This document shows, piece by piece, positions 1 to 6,074 of a stretch of 6,074 nucleotides of DNA; positions within the stretch are counted from its first letter, which is position 1, and the number at the start of each line of letters is the position of its first letter. Source of the DNA: Chlamydiales bacterium (lineage in GTDB: Bacteria; Chlamydiota; Chlamydiia; Chlamydiales; JAACFD01); contig JAACFD010000133.1 of the NCBI GenBank assembly GCA_009937555.1, positions 1 to 6,074 on the forward strand. Reading direction: 5' to 3'. The translations under genes were made by a program, and so were the position numbers. The notes beneath the pieces are model-generated. The model had not been told where the DNA came from. It worked only from the letters and a program-made list of their open reading frames with translations, and did not search any database.

Positions 1-609
1 GAGCTTTTCACCATTTAGTATATAGTGCTGACCATCTTCACTTAGTTTTGCTGTCATGTTCATCTTTGCAGGATCAGATCCTACATCTGCTTCTGTTAGA
101 GCAAAGGCAGATACAGCTCCTTTAGCTAGCCTTGGCAAAAACTTTTCTTTTTGCTCTTTAGTACCAAAAATCTTCAGGGGTTGTGGAGCTCCAATACTTT
201 GGTGGGCAGATAGCCATACTGCTGTGGAACCACACCAGCTAGCCACTCTTTCCATAGCCCTACAGTAGTTAGTTACAGATAAACCTAAACCACCATAAGC
301 TTTAGGAATTTTCATTCCAAAAGCTCCTATATCCCTTAAAGCTTGGACAGCTGAGTCTGGAAGCTCTTGCTCTTCATCCACTTTTTGTGGATCCACATTT
401 GCTTTAAGACAAGCTTCTAATTTTTCTATGTATTCATCACCAATTTTTTTATCATCTAGTGACTGAGCAGGATAAGGGTGAAGTAAATCAAAACAAAAAT
501 TACCCTTAAAAAGCTCACCAACGAAGCTAGGTAATACCCAGTCTGCTTCTCGTGAGTCTTCAGCTAAGTCTAAAGCCTGCTGCGTTTCTTTATTTTCTGA
601 TAGCTTCAT
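1..609 (-). CDS. Acyl-CoA dehydrogenase, VLCAD/ACAD9-like, N-terminal part (cut by window edge)
   Basis: Flavoenzyme expected to oxidise acyl-CoA to trans-2-enoyl-CoA, the first step of beta-oxidation, passing electrons to electron-transfer flavoprotein. The first 203 residues are visible and the frame is open to base 1. Residues 28-48 (SFVGELFKGNF, then HPYP) resemble the N-terminal stretch of mitochondrial VLCAD. AFGMKIPKAYGGLGLS (96-111) is the usual ACAD N-domain motif. AHQSIG (135-140) followed by IFGTKEQKEKFLPRLAKG (147-164) closely matches VLCAD as I remember it. ALTEADVGSD (170-179) is the flavin/substrate signature, with Val where Gly, Ala or Ser is commoner. NGEKL ends the visible part. 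The catalytic Glu and any C-terminal VLCAD-type extension lie outside the window, so activity and full length cannot be judged. The ATG at 609 is the only usual start after an in-frame TAA (628-630) and has AGAGG 7 bases upstream. It is the last visible gene of the operon, 18 bp after the fadJ-like gene. Family is secure; chain-length preference is inferred. Confidence 0.93.
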   Translation of the reverse strand, partial: MKLSENKETQQALDLAEDSREADWVLPSFVGELFKGNFCFDLLHPYPAQSLDDKKIGDEYIEKLEACLKANVDPQKVDEEQELPDSAVQALRDIGAFGMKIPKAYGGLGLSVTNYCRAMERVASWCGSTAVWLSAHQSIGAPQPLKIFGTKEQKEKFLPRLAKGAVSAFALTEADVGSDPAKMNMTAKLSEDGQHYILNGEKL

Positions 610-616
610 AGCAAAA

Positions 617-621
617 CCTCT
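617..621 (-). promoter_or_regulatory. Ribosome binding site of the acyl-CoA dehydrogenase
   Basis: AGAGG on the minus strand lies 7 bases before the ATG at 609, inside the 18-bp gap after the fadJ-like stop. It supports independent initiation of the partial last gene at this ATG. Confidence 0.7.
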
Positions 622-627
622 TGAGGG

Positions 628-2835
628 TTAATCTTTATAAAATGTTTCGTTTGTTTCAGCCATTTTAAGTAAAAGCGAGGAAGGCTGGAAGCGATCGCCA
701 AACTTATGACTTAGGTTATTTAAACTTAAGGTTACATAATCAATACCAAGACTGTCAGCATAGCGAAGTACACCGCCTCTAAACGGAGGAAAACCTGTAC
801 CCATAATCATAGCCATATCTAGATATTTATGATTAGCTACCACTCCCTCTTCAATACATCTTGAAGCTTCATTTACCATAATTAAGATAAGACGGTCTAA
901 AGCTTCTTTTTGAGAGACAAAATGATGCTGAGAGTGGTTAAGCCTAAAGTTAGCCACTAACTTTTCAACTTGTGGGTTTGCTTGCTTTGTTTTGGCACTA
1001 TGTTCATAAAAACCTTTCCCAGACTTTTTACCTAAAAGATTACCATCTTTGTTTAGCTCGTAAAAAAGCCCTGCTGTTTTCATGCGTTTGCCATAAGCAT
1101 CTTCTAATATTTTAGCTACTTTATACCCTACGTCTAGCCCTACTTCATCTGCTAGAGCTAAAGGCCCTAAAGGCATACCATATTTTTCAGCTATCTGATC
1201 AATTAGAGCAATATCCACACCATCTTGAAGTAGGTGTACCGCTTCATTAACATATGGTATTAAAACCCTGTTCACTAAAAACCCCGCACAGTTCTTCACT
1301 ACAATAGGAGTCTTTTTTAGTCGTTTTGATAGTGCTACTATACTAGCAATTGTATCTTCGGAAGTATTCTCTCCAGGAATCACTTCTACTAACGGCATCC
1401 TATTAACAGGACTAAAAAAGTGCATTCCTACAAAGCGCTCTGGCTTTTTTAAGCCAGAAGCCATTTCTGTTATAGATAGAGAAGAGGTGTTAGAGCAAAT
1501 AATGCAATCATCAGCTACTTTGCTTTCTACATCTTCAAGCACTTGCTTTTTGATCCCCATATCCTCAACAATTGCTTCTACAACCACATCTTGTTGAGAA
1601 AATCCTGTTTCTTCCACTGTAGGTGCAATGCGCTGCATTTTTAAGTTAGCAGCTCTAGGAGTTGTTTTTCTAATCTTTACCAACTTATCATATATCTTTT
1701 GTGCGGACTCCATTCCTTTTGCTAATGCATCCCAGTGCAAATCTTTCAAACGTACTGAGATGTCTTTATCTGCAAAAAGCCAAGCAATGCCACCTCCCAT
1801 TAAGCCTGCACCTAAAATAGCTGCGTCATCTACTTTTTTAATTTGAGGGTTTTCTTTAGACACTCCCGTATCTTTTTTTAGCTCTTCATTAGTATAGTAA
1901 AGTTGGATAAGGTTCTTACAAATTTGGCTATAGGCAAGCTTACCAAATTCTCTAGCTTCGTTTTTGAGTCCTTTTTCAAGGCTCATCCCACGCCCTTTCT
2001 TTACAGCTGCAATAGCCGCTAGAGGAGCAGGGTAAACGCCCTTTGTTTTTTGCATGATTGTCTTATTAGCTTGGCTAAAGATAAAGTTTACCCCAATAGG
2101 GTTTGTTTCAAGGAGAGTATAAAGTAGCCCCTTTGGCTTTCTCTTGTCTTTCAGTTCTCTTCTATAGGAAGGATCTAGTAAATTTCTAGCATGCTTTATA
2201 AGCTCTTCTTCAATAAAAGCGCTTGAGATATAAATATCTGCAAGACCAAGCTTGCACGCTTTATTCCCATCTATAGGCTTACCTGTTAAGATTAGGGGCA
2301 GACCTTTTTGTAGCCCGATTAAACGAGGTAAACGCTGCGTTCCCCCAAAACCAGGAATAATTCCTAAATTAACTTCTGGTAAGCCTAACTTAACTTTAGG
2401 GTTATCGCTAACAATTCTAAAATCACAGGCTAGTGCTAACTCAAGGCCGCCTCCAAGACAAGCGCCATCAATCATACAAACGGTAGGTACTTCTAAGTTG
2501 TCTAACTGGTTTAGGATATCCTGCCCTTCTGTTGCTTTAGATTCTCCATCCTCTTGAGATTCAATTTTACTGATCTCTGCTATATCAGCACCTGCAATGA
2601 AAATATCTTTCTTAGCACTTTTAATGACCAAAAGTTGCAAACGTTCTTCTGTCTCTAAACGAGTCAGAAGATTGGAAAACTCTTTCATTACATCAAAAGT
2701 TAATTTATTAACCTTCTCTCCTGGGAGGTCAAAAGTAATGGTCCCTATACCTTCATTTGATAATGTAAAGGTAAAGGCATTTTCATTTTTGTTTGAATCG
2801 TCAATCATAGGGTTTCTCGTGGGTTGCATGGTCAT
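628..2835 (-). CDS. fadJ: FadJ/HADHA-type enoyl-CoA hydratase / 3-hydroxyacyl-CoA dehydrogenase (alpha subunit)
   Basis: Bifunctional alpha subunit of the beta-oxidation complex. It hydrates trans-2-enoyl-CoA and oxidises the 3-hydroxyacyl-CoA with NAD. The 735 residues match the family's usual 700-760. The crotonase domain (about 20-210) has the oxyanion-hole motif FIAGAD (79-84), GGGLEL with catalytic Glu132, and GLPEVNLG with catalytic Glu154. Their 22-residue spacing equals that of human HADHA as recalled. KTKGVYPAPL (263-272) marks the linker. The dehydrogenase begins with the Rossmann motif GAGLMGGG (342-349), then SNTSSL (448-453) and GMHFFSPV with the His472/Glu484 dyad. The C-terminal domain follows, with GKKSGKGFY (602-610) and GTGFPPFRGG (679-688). 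All key residues expected in both active sites are present. ATG 2835 directly follows the thiolase TAA. A second ATG at 2829 is possible, but GGAGG is 8 bases from the first and 14 from the second, so the first is chosen. The thiolase partner lies immediately upstream, as in E. coli fadIJ. FadB is the alternative name; gene order favours FadJ. Confidence 0.95.
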   Translation of the reverse strand: MTMQPTRNPMIDDSNKNENAFTFTLSNEGIGTITFDLPGEKVNKLTFDVMKEFSNLLTRLETEERLQLLVIKSAKKDIFIAGADIAEISKIESQEDGESKATEGQDILNQLDNLEVPTVCMIDGACLGGGLELALACDFRIVSDNPKVKLGLPEVNLGIIPGFGGTQRLPRLIGLQKGLPLILTGKPIDGNKACKLGLADIYISSAFIEEELIKHARNLLDPSYRRELKDKRKPKGLLYTLLETNPIGVNFIFSQANKTIMQKTKGVYPAPLAAIAAVKKGRGMSLEKGLKNEAREFGKLAYSQICKNLIQLYYTNEELKKDTGVSKENPQIKKVDDAAILGAGLMGGGIAWLFADKDISVRLKDLHWDALAKGMESAQKIYDKLVKIRKTTPRAANLKMQRIAPTVEETGFSQQDVVVEAIVEDMGIKKQVLEDVESKVADDCIICSNTSSLSITEMASGLKKPERFVGMHFFSPVNRMPLVEVIPGENTSEDTIASIVALSKRLKKTPIVVKNCAGFLVNRVLIPYVNEAVHLLQDGVDIALIDQIAEKYGMPLGPLALADEVGLDVGYKVAKILEDAYGKRMKTAGLFYELNKDGNLLGKKSGKGFYEHSAKTKQANPQVEKLVANFRLNHSQHHFVSQKEALDRLILIMVNEASRCIEEGVVANHKYLDMAMIMGTGFPPFRGGVLRYADSLGIDYVTLSLNNLSHKFGDRFQPSSLLLKMAETNETFYKD
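1439..1458. other. Perfect 8-bp inverted repeat with 4-base loop inside the fadJ-like gene
   Basis: TCTGGCTT and AAGCCAGA pair perfectly around a TTTT loop (AAAA in the mRNA). The mRNA hairpin falls over codons for ASGLKKPE, at about residues 460-466. No U-tract follows on the coding strand, so it is not a standard intrinsic terminator. It may be a by-product of the codons for this peptide. Confidence 0.5.
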
Positions 2836-4125
2836 TTAGCTAGCCTCCAAAATAAACGATGCGCCTTGTCCTCCACCAACACAGAGAGATGCGCAACCAG
2901 TTTGTAAACCTCGTCTATTCATTTCTTTTAAAATGGTTATTACTAGCCTAATGCCAGTCATTCCTACTGGGTGACCTAATGCAATAGCTCCCCCGTTTAC
3001 ATTTAGCTTATGGGGATCAATATCTCCTAAAGCTTTGTTTAAGTTTAACTGCTCTTTACAAAAGCTATCAGATTCAAATGCTCTTAAATTAGCAATAACT
3101 TGAGAAGCGAAGGCCTCATTCATTTCAAAAAGATCGATATCATTTAAAGCCATACCTGATGTTTTTAACACTTTAGCTGTCGCATAGACAGGTCCTAGTC
3201 CCATTCGGGTAGGATCTAAACCAGCATATGCATAATCTTTTAGAAAGCCAAGAGGCTTTAAGCCAAGCTCTTTAGCTCTACTTTCTTTCATCACTAAAAC
3301 AGCTCCTGCCCCATCGGTAACTTGACAGGCATTACCAACAGTTACAGTACCTGTTTTTCGGTTAAAATAAGGACGTAACTTTTGCAAGGCTTCCATGCTT
3401 TGGCCTTTTCTAGGCCCATCATCAGCTTTTACAACATTTTGATATTTCTTAGGGACAACCACAGGTACAAGTTCATCATCAAAAATTCCTGCTTCAAGAG
3501 CTCTTGCTGCTTTTTGATGACTCTCAAGAGCATACTTATCTTGTTCTGATCGATTAATAGAAAAGTCTCTAGAAAGGTTTTCCGCAGTCAATCCCATGAT
3601 CAAACCACATACAGGATCGGTCAATCCTTCTTGAAGGCCAATAATAGGAGCTAAAAAAGGCAGTCTGAAAGAGGATAAAACAGCTAGCTTTTGACCTATT
3701 GTTTTTGCTCTCATTAGATTAGCAAACAAAGCGGTCATTTTTTTACCAAAAAGAAGCGGTATATTTGACATGGACTCTGTACCTCCACAAAGAACCACAT
3801 CTGATTCACCCGCTAAAATCTTAACCGTTGCTGTTGAAAGCGCTTCCATGCCTGAGGCACAATTACGATGAACAGTTGAAGCTGGAATGCTCTCATCTAA
3901 GCCCGCTTTAAGCGCAATTACTCTAGCTATATTAGCTGCATTCGCAGGTTGAGATACGTTACCAAATACCACCTCATCAATTGTATTTTGGGGCACATCT
4001 ATGCGGTACATCAATTCTTTAAGTGCAAACGCCCCTAAATCATCTGCTGGTATTTGTGCAAACTGTCCTCCTGCTTTGCACATAGGCGTTCGGACACCAT
4101 CTATAATAGCGATTCTTTCTTTCAT
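2836..4125 (-). CDS. fadI: FadI/HADHB-type acetyl-CoA acyltransferase (3-ketoacyl-CoA thiolase, beta subunit)
   Basis: Catalyses thiolytic cleavage of 3-ketoacyl-CoA to acetyl-CoA and a shortened acyl-CoA, and should pair with the FadJ-like protein. Visible thiolase motifs are the nucleophile in HRNCASGMEA (Cys89), GNACQVTDGAGAV (264-276), EMNEAF (334-339), NGGAIALGHPVGMTG (377-391, His385), and the second catalytic cysteine in CVGGGQG (Cys415). At 429 residues it is longer than typical biosynthetic or FadA thiolases (about 390). The extra length is mostly a basic, hydrophobic segment at 118-165, where MRAKTIGQKL and SSFRLPFLAP resemble the loop of E. coli FadI and human HADHB. The ATG at 4125 has AGAAGG 5 bases upstream, and an in-frame TAG at 4135-4137 excludes a longer start. 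The gene follows the acyl-CoA synthetase by 21 bp and ends in a TAA touching the next ATG. Degradative function is inferred from the insert and the operon; an acetoacetyl-CoA thiolase is less likely. Confidence 0.94.
   Translation of the reverse strand: MKERIAIIDGVRTPMCKAGGQFAQIPADDLGAFALKELMYRIDVPQNTIDEVVFGNVSQPANAANIARVIALKAGLDESIPASTVHRNCASGMEALSTATVKILAGESDVVLCGGTESMSNIPLLFGKKMTALFANLMRAKTIGQKLAVLSSFRLPFLAPIIGLQEGLTDPVCGLIMGLTAENLSRDFSINRSEQDKYALESHQKAARALEAGIFDDELVPVVVPKKYQNVVKADDGPRKGQSMEALQKLRPYFNRKTGTVTVGNACQVTDGAGAVLVMKESRAKELGLKPLGFLKDYAYAGLDPTRMGLGPVYATAKVLKTSGMALNDIDLFEMNEAFASQVIANLRAFESDSFCKEQLNLNKALGDIDPHKLNVNGGAIALGHPVGMTGIRLVITILKEMNRRGLQTGCASLCVGGGQGASFILEAS
2844..2848 (-). 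promoter_or_regulatory. Ribosome binding site of the fadJ-like gene, embedded in the thiolase 3' end
   Basis: GGAGG on the minus strand lies within the last codons of the thiolase (Leu-Glu-Ala), 8 bases before the ATG at 2835. The spacing favours this ATG over the in-frame ATG at 2829. Ribosomes finishing the thiolase must cross this site, which suggests translational coupling of the two subunits. Confidence 0.8.
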
Positions 4126-4130
4126 CTCTA

Positions 4131-4136
4131 CCTTCT
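4131..4136 (-). promoter_or_regulatory. Ribosome binding site of the thiolase gene
   Basis: AGAAGG on the minus strand lies 5 bases before the ATG at 4125, in the 21-bp gap after the synthetase stop codon. An in-frame TAG at its 5' edge means no longer thiolase start is possible. Confidence 0.75.
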
Positions 4137-4146
4137 ACTTCTTAAT

Positions 4147-5982
4147 TTAAATAAACTTTGCTTGCCCGTCTTCAAGCTGTTTTTTGGCTACAATGTGCTC
4201 ATTTACTTCAGCGTACATCTCATCAATAATGGTCTTGTATTTCCTAGCAATAGCCTTTCTTTTAATTTTCATTGTGGGCGTTAACTCTCCACCTTCGAAA
4301 CTTAGCTCTTTTTTCAAGAATCTAAATTTCTTAACCTGAGAGAAGGGAGCTAGATCGCTACTATGTTTGCTGATCTCTCCCTCAATAAAATCTTTAGCCT
4401 CTGGGTTATCTAAAATTTCTCTGTCGTTATCCCCAGGAAATTTCTGCCTCATTTGTATCATATTAGGAACAATAAGAGCGGTAATATAGCTTTGTCCATT
4501 ACCTATCACAATACACTGTAAAATATAAGGGCTTTTTCCAATCTTCTTTTCAATACCAACAGGCGCGACATTCTTTCCATTTGAAAGCACAAGTATTTCT
4601 TTCTTACGATCAATAATTTTGACATAGCCCTCGTTATCAATTGAGGCAATGTCTCCTGTATGCAGATAACCATCTTGTAGAACTTTAGCTGTTCTTTCTG
4701 GCATACAGTAGTAGCCCTGCATGACACTAGTACCTTTAGCTAACAGCTCTCCATCGGGAGCTAACTTAATCTTTATTCCTGGTAAAGCTCTGCCCACTGT
4801 GCCTGGGCGATAGTCATCTTTGTTGTTTATGGCAATAATTGGAGAGCATTCTGTTAAGCCATAGCCTTCTACAATGCGTAGTCCCAGTGCTTCAAAAAAT
4901 AAAAGAATATGACGAGCAAATGGGGCTCCACCGCAGCCAAAATGACGCAAACGTCTTAAACCCATTTTTTGGTGTAACTTATCTAAAACTAAAAATTTAG
5001 CTACGCGATAGTTAAAGCGACGCCAAGGACTCATTCGTTTTTCTCTTAAAGCTTTATGATACTTATAACCTCTTTGAAGGGCCCAATTAAATAACTGTCT
5101 CTTAAAACCTGTAAGGTTATTTAAGAGTGATTTTTGTACTTTCTCAAAAAAGCGTGGCACTGCAATCATAACTGTCGGCTCTACTTCCCTCAAGTTCTGA
5201 GCCACTTTAGCAGTACTTTCTGCATAGGCAATAGTACCCCCAGCTTTTAGAACGCTGTAATAGCCTACTGTCCTTTCAAAGATATGCGATAAAGGTAGAA
5301 TAGACATAGCTAGATCAGAACTTCTGATTAGCTCAAAAGTCAAAAAGCCTATTACATTTGAAATTAGATTGAGATGAGAAAGAACGACTCCTTTAAAAGA
5401 GCCGGTAGAACCTGAAGTGTAGACAATAGTAGCAATATCTTGCTGCTGAACAGCCTTCTGCTTTTCCTGCCATTGTATATGAACCTGTTCATCCTGGGCT
5501 TGCCCCAGATGAAGCAAATCTAAAAAGCTCATTACTTTTTCAGGAGCATTGCTAGGAACGTTAGCCATTGTGATAATTTTTTCAAGGTGAGGACACTCTG
5601 ACTCAATTTCCATTACTTTTTGGTAGTGTTCACTACTTTCTAGGAAAATAATTTTTGCCTGACAGTCATTTAATATTCCTTTAATCTCATCCGCTGAAAG
5701 AGTTGGGTAGATAGGAACGGTCACATTGCCAAGAGAAATTAAGGCTAAATCACTTATTACCCATTCAGGACGGTTAGCGCAAAGCAGAGCTCCTTTTATT
5801 TTATTATCAAACCCTAGTTTGATTAAGCCCTGTGCAATACCTTGAATTTTGAGGTAAAGTTCTTGATAACTAATGCTGTGGTAGTGATCGCTTAGCTTAA
5901 AAAGTAAGGCATCTTTTGAAGGAGTTTTCTGTTTACTTTTTAAAAACATTTCAAAGATATTTTGAAATTCAGGCGATTCCAT
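4147..5982 (-). CDS. fadD: Long-chain acyl-CoA synthetase (AMP-forming fatty acid-CoA ligase, FAA1-like)
   Basis: Activates free fatty acids to acyl-CoA through an acyl-AMP intermediate, supplying substrate to the rest of the operon. It belongs to the ANL (acyl/aryl-CoA synthetase) superfamily. The ATP-binding motif YTSGSTGSFKG lies at 188-198; the more usual form is TSGTTGxPKG, so Phe replaces the common Pro. ILPLSHIFER (228-237) is typical of long-chain ligases. The adenylate motif GYGLTE is at 373-378, HTGD at 441-444 and DRKKE at 458-462. LTPTMKIKRK (567-576) carries the likely catalytic Lys572. The 611 residues suit FAA1-like ligases (about 600) and exceed E. coli FadD (561). There is no signal peptide, so it is probably cytosolic or loosely membrane-bound. 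The ATG at 5982 is preceded by an in-frame TAA two codons upstream and by AAGGT, so the start is firm. It is the first gene seen in the operon. Class is secure; long-chain specificity is inferred from motifs and context. Confidence 0.94.
   Translation of the reverse strand: MESPEFQNIFEMFLKSKQKTPSKDALLFKLSDHYHSISYQELYLKIQGIAQGLIKLGFDNKIKGALLCANRPEWVISDLALISLGNVTVPIYPTLSADEIKGILNDCQAKIIFLESSEHYQKVMEIESECPHLEKIITMANVPSNAPEKVMSFLDLLHLGQAQDEQVHIQWQEKQKAVQQQDIATIVYTSGSTGSFKGVVLSHLNLISNVIGFLTFELIRSSDLAMSILPLSHIFERTVGYYSVLKAGGTIAYAESTAKVAQNLREVEPTVMIAVPRFFEKVQKSLLNNLTGFKRQLFNWALQRGYKYHKALREKRMSPWRRFNYRVAKFLVLDKLHQKMGLRRLRHFGCGGAPFARHILLFFEALGLRIVEGYGLTECSPIIAINNKDDYRPGTVGRALPGIKIKLAPDGELLAKGTSVMQGYYCMPERTAKVLQDGYLHTGDIASIDNEGYVKIIDRKKEILVLSNGKNVAPVGIEKKIGKSPYILQCIVIGNGQSYITALIVPNMIQMRQKFPGDNDREILDNPEAKDFIEGEISKHSSDLAPFSQVKKFRFLKKELSFEGGELTPTMKIKRKAIARKYKTIIDEMYAEVNEHIVAKKQLEDGQAKFI
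5099..5127. other. Inverted repeat / hairpin inside the acyl-CoA synthetase gene
   Basis: CTCTTAAA and TTTAAGAG form a perfect 8-bp stem. After a 2-base bulge (TA, 5118-5119), ACCT pairs with AGGT around a GTA loop, giving 12 pairs in 29 bases. It covers codons for about residues 286-295 of the synthetase, between the ATP-binding and GYGLTE motifs. On the mRNA strand it is followed by a mixed ACAG-then-AU-rich stretch rather than a clean U-tract, so it is not a classical terminator. Confidence 0.5.
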
Positions 5983-6074
5983 GTCTTACCTTGTAGCTTA
6001 GAACGTTAAGTAAAGAATAAAGCACATAAGAAGTTATTGCTGTATCCATTTCTGTCATAAATAAAAAAAATAAA
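5983..6074 (-). promoter_or_regulatory. Upstream leader and probable promoter region of the operon
   Basis: These 92 AT-rich bases precede the first gene. Reading the minus strand, an A/T-only run (6059-6074) comes first, then ATGACA (6053-6058), one mismatch from a -35 box, then TATTCT (6014-6019), which matches a -10 box at 4 of 6 positions. The two are 33 bases apart, too far to be one promoter, and neither has a good partner at 16-18 bases. A promoter is inferred mainly from position, and could also lie beyond the window. The 4-bp repeat CTTA/TAAG at 5997-6010 is too short to call a terminator or operator. Confidence 0.3.
5988..5992 (-). promoter_or_regulatory. Ribosome binding site of the acyl-CoA synthetase
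   Basis: AAGGT on the minus strand lies 5 bases before the ATG at 5982. An in-frame TAA sits between it and the start codon, so translation of the synthetase cannot begin further upstream. Confidence 0.65.

Noticed and set aside
56..268. Plus-strand open frame of 70 codons.
   Set aside because: It lies wholly opposite the acyl-CoA dehydrogenase, whose motifs prove the minus-strand frame; the plus-strand peptide has no recognisable domain.
1628..2839. Three plus-strand open frames (1628-1846, 2252-2557, 2597-2839).
   Set aside because: All are antisense to the FadJ-like gene, overlap its conserved crotonase and Rossmann regions, and show no family resemblance.
4054..4284. Plus-strand open frame of 76 codons across the thiolase/synthetase junction, with a hydrophobic stretch.
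   Set aside because: It is antisense to two well-supported genes and their short gap; its hydrophobicity is likely a by-product of the opposite-strand codons.
4506..4727. Minus-strand open frame of 73 codons in another frame inside the synthetase.
   Set aside because: It overlaps the HTGD and DRKKE motif region of the synthetase and has no recognisable motif of its own.
5493..5507. CTGGG/CCCAG inverted repeat in the synthetase.
   Set aside because: A 5-bp stem in coding sequence without other signals is not distinguishable from chance.
5997..6010. CTTA/TAAG inverted repeat upstream of the synthetase as an operator or terminator.
   Set aside because: The stem is only 4 bp around a 6-base loop and no U-tract follows; this is common by chance in AT-rich DNA.
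5969..6058. A 29-codon minus-strand reading frame starting at the ATG at 6058 and overlapping the synthetase start by 14 bases, as a possible leader peptide.
   Set aside because: It is preceded only by an A/T run with no Shine-Dalgarno sequence, has no run of regulatory codons, and is short enough to occur by chance.

Overview
The window holds one minus-strand operon for bacterial fatty-acid beta-oxidation. In transcription order (right to left) it reads: a long-chain acyl-CoA synthetase (4147-5982), a FadI/trifunctional-beta type thiolase (2836-4125), a FadJ/trifunctional-alpha type enoyl-CoA hydratase/3-hydroxyacyl-CoA dehydrogenase (628-2835), and the first 203 residues of a VLCAD-like acyl-CoA dehydrogenase (1-609) that runs off the left edge. 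About 98% of the bases are coding. The plus strand shows no convincing gene, and I see no tRNA, rRNA, mobile element or CRISPR array.

Together the products form a nearly complete pathway. The ligase activates a free fatty acid to acyl-CoA, the dehydrogenase makes the trans-2-enoyl-CoA, the FadJ-like protein hydrates it and oxidises the product to 3-ketoacyl-CoA, and the thiolase releases acetyl-CoA. The electron-transfer flavoprotein that should accept electrons from the dehydrogenase is not in the window. The thiolase-before-alpha order matches E. coli fadI-fadJ rather than fadB-fadA. From remembered family sequences, both complex subunits look close to FadI/FadJ and to mitochondrial HADHB/HADHA.

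The junctions are tight: 21 bp, 0 bp and 18 bp. Each gene has a Shine-Dalgarno-like sequence 5-8 bases before its start. All four start codons lie in the same reading frame, and the thiolase and FadJ-like genes are separated only by a single TAA. The 92 bases upstream of the synthetase (5983-6074) are AT-rich and probably carry the operon promoter, but no clear promoter can be read there.

The organism is a bacterium with AT-rich DNA (about 40% GC by eye). Host-associated lineages such as the environmental Chlamydiota or Legionella-like gammaproteobacteria would fit the base composition and the VLCAD/HADHA-like proteins, but this is a weak guess. I found no sign of a new biological system. The points worth a second look are the membrane-loop-like insert in the thiolase, the in-frame single-stop junction, and two hairpins inside coding sequence.
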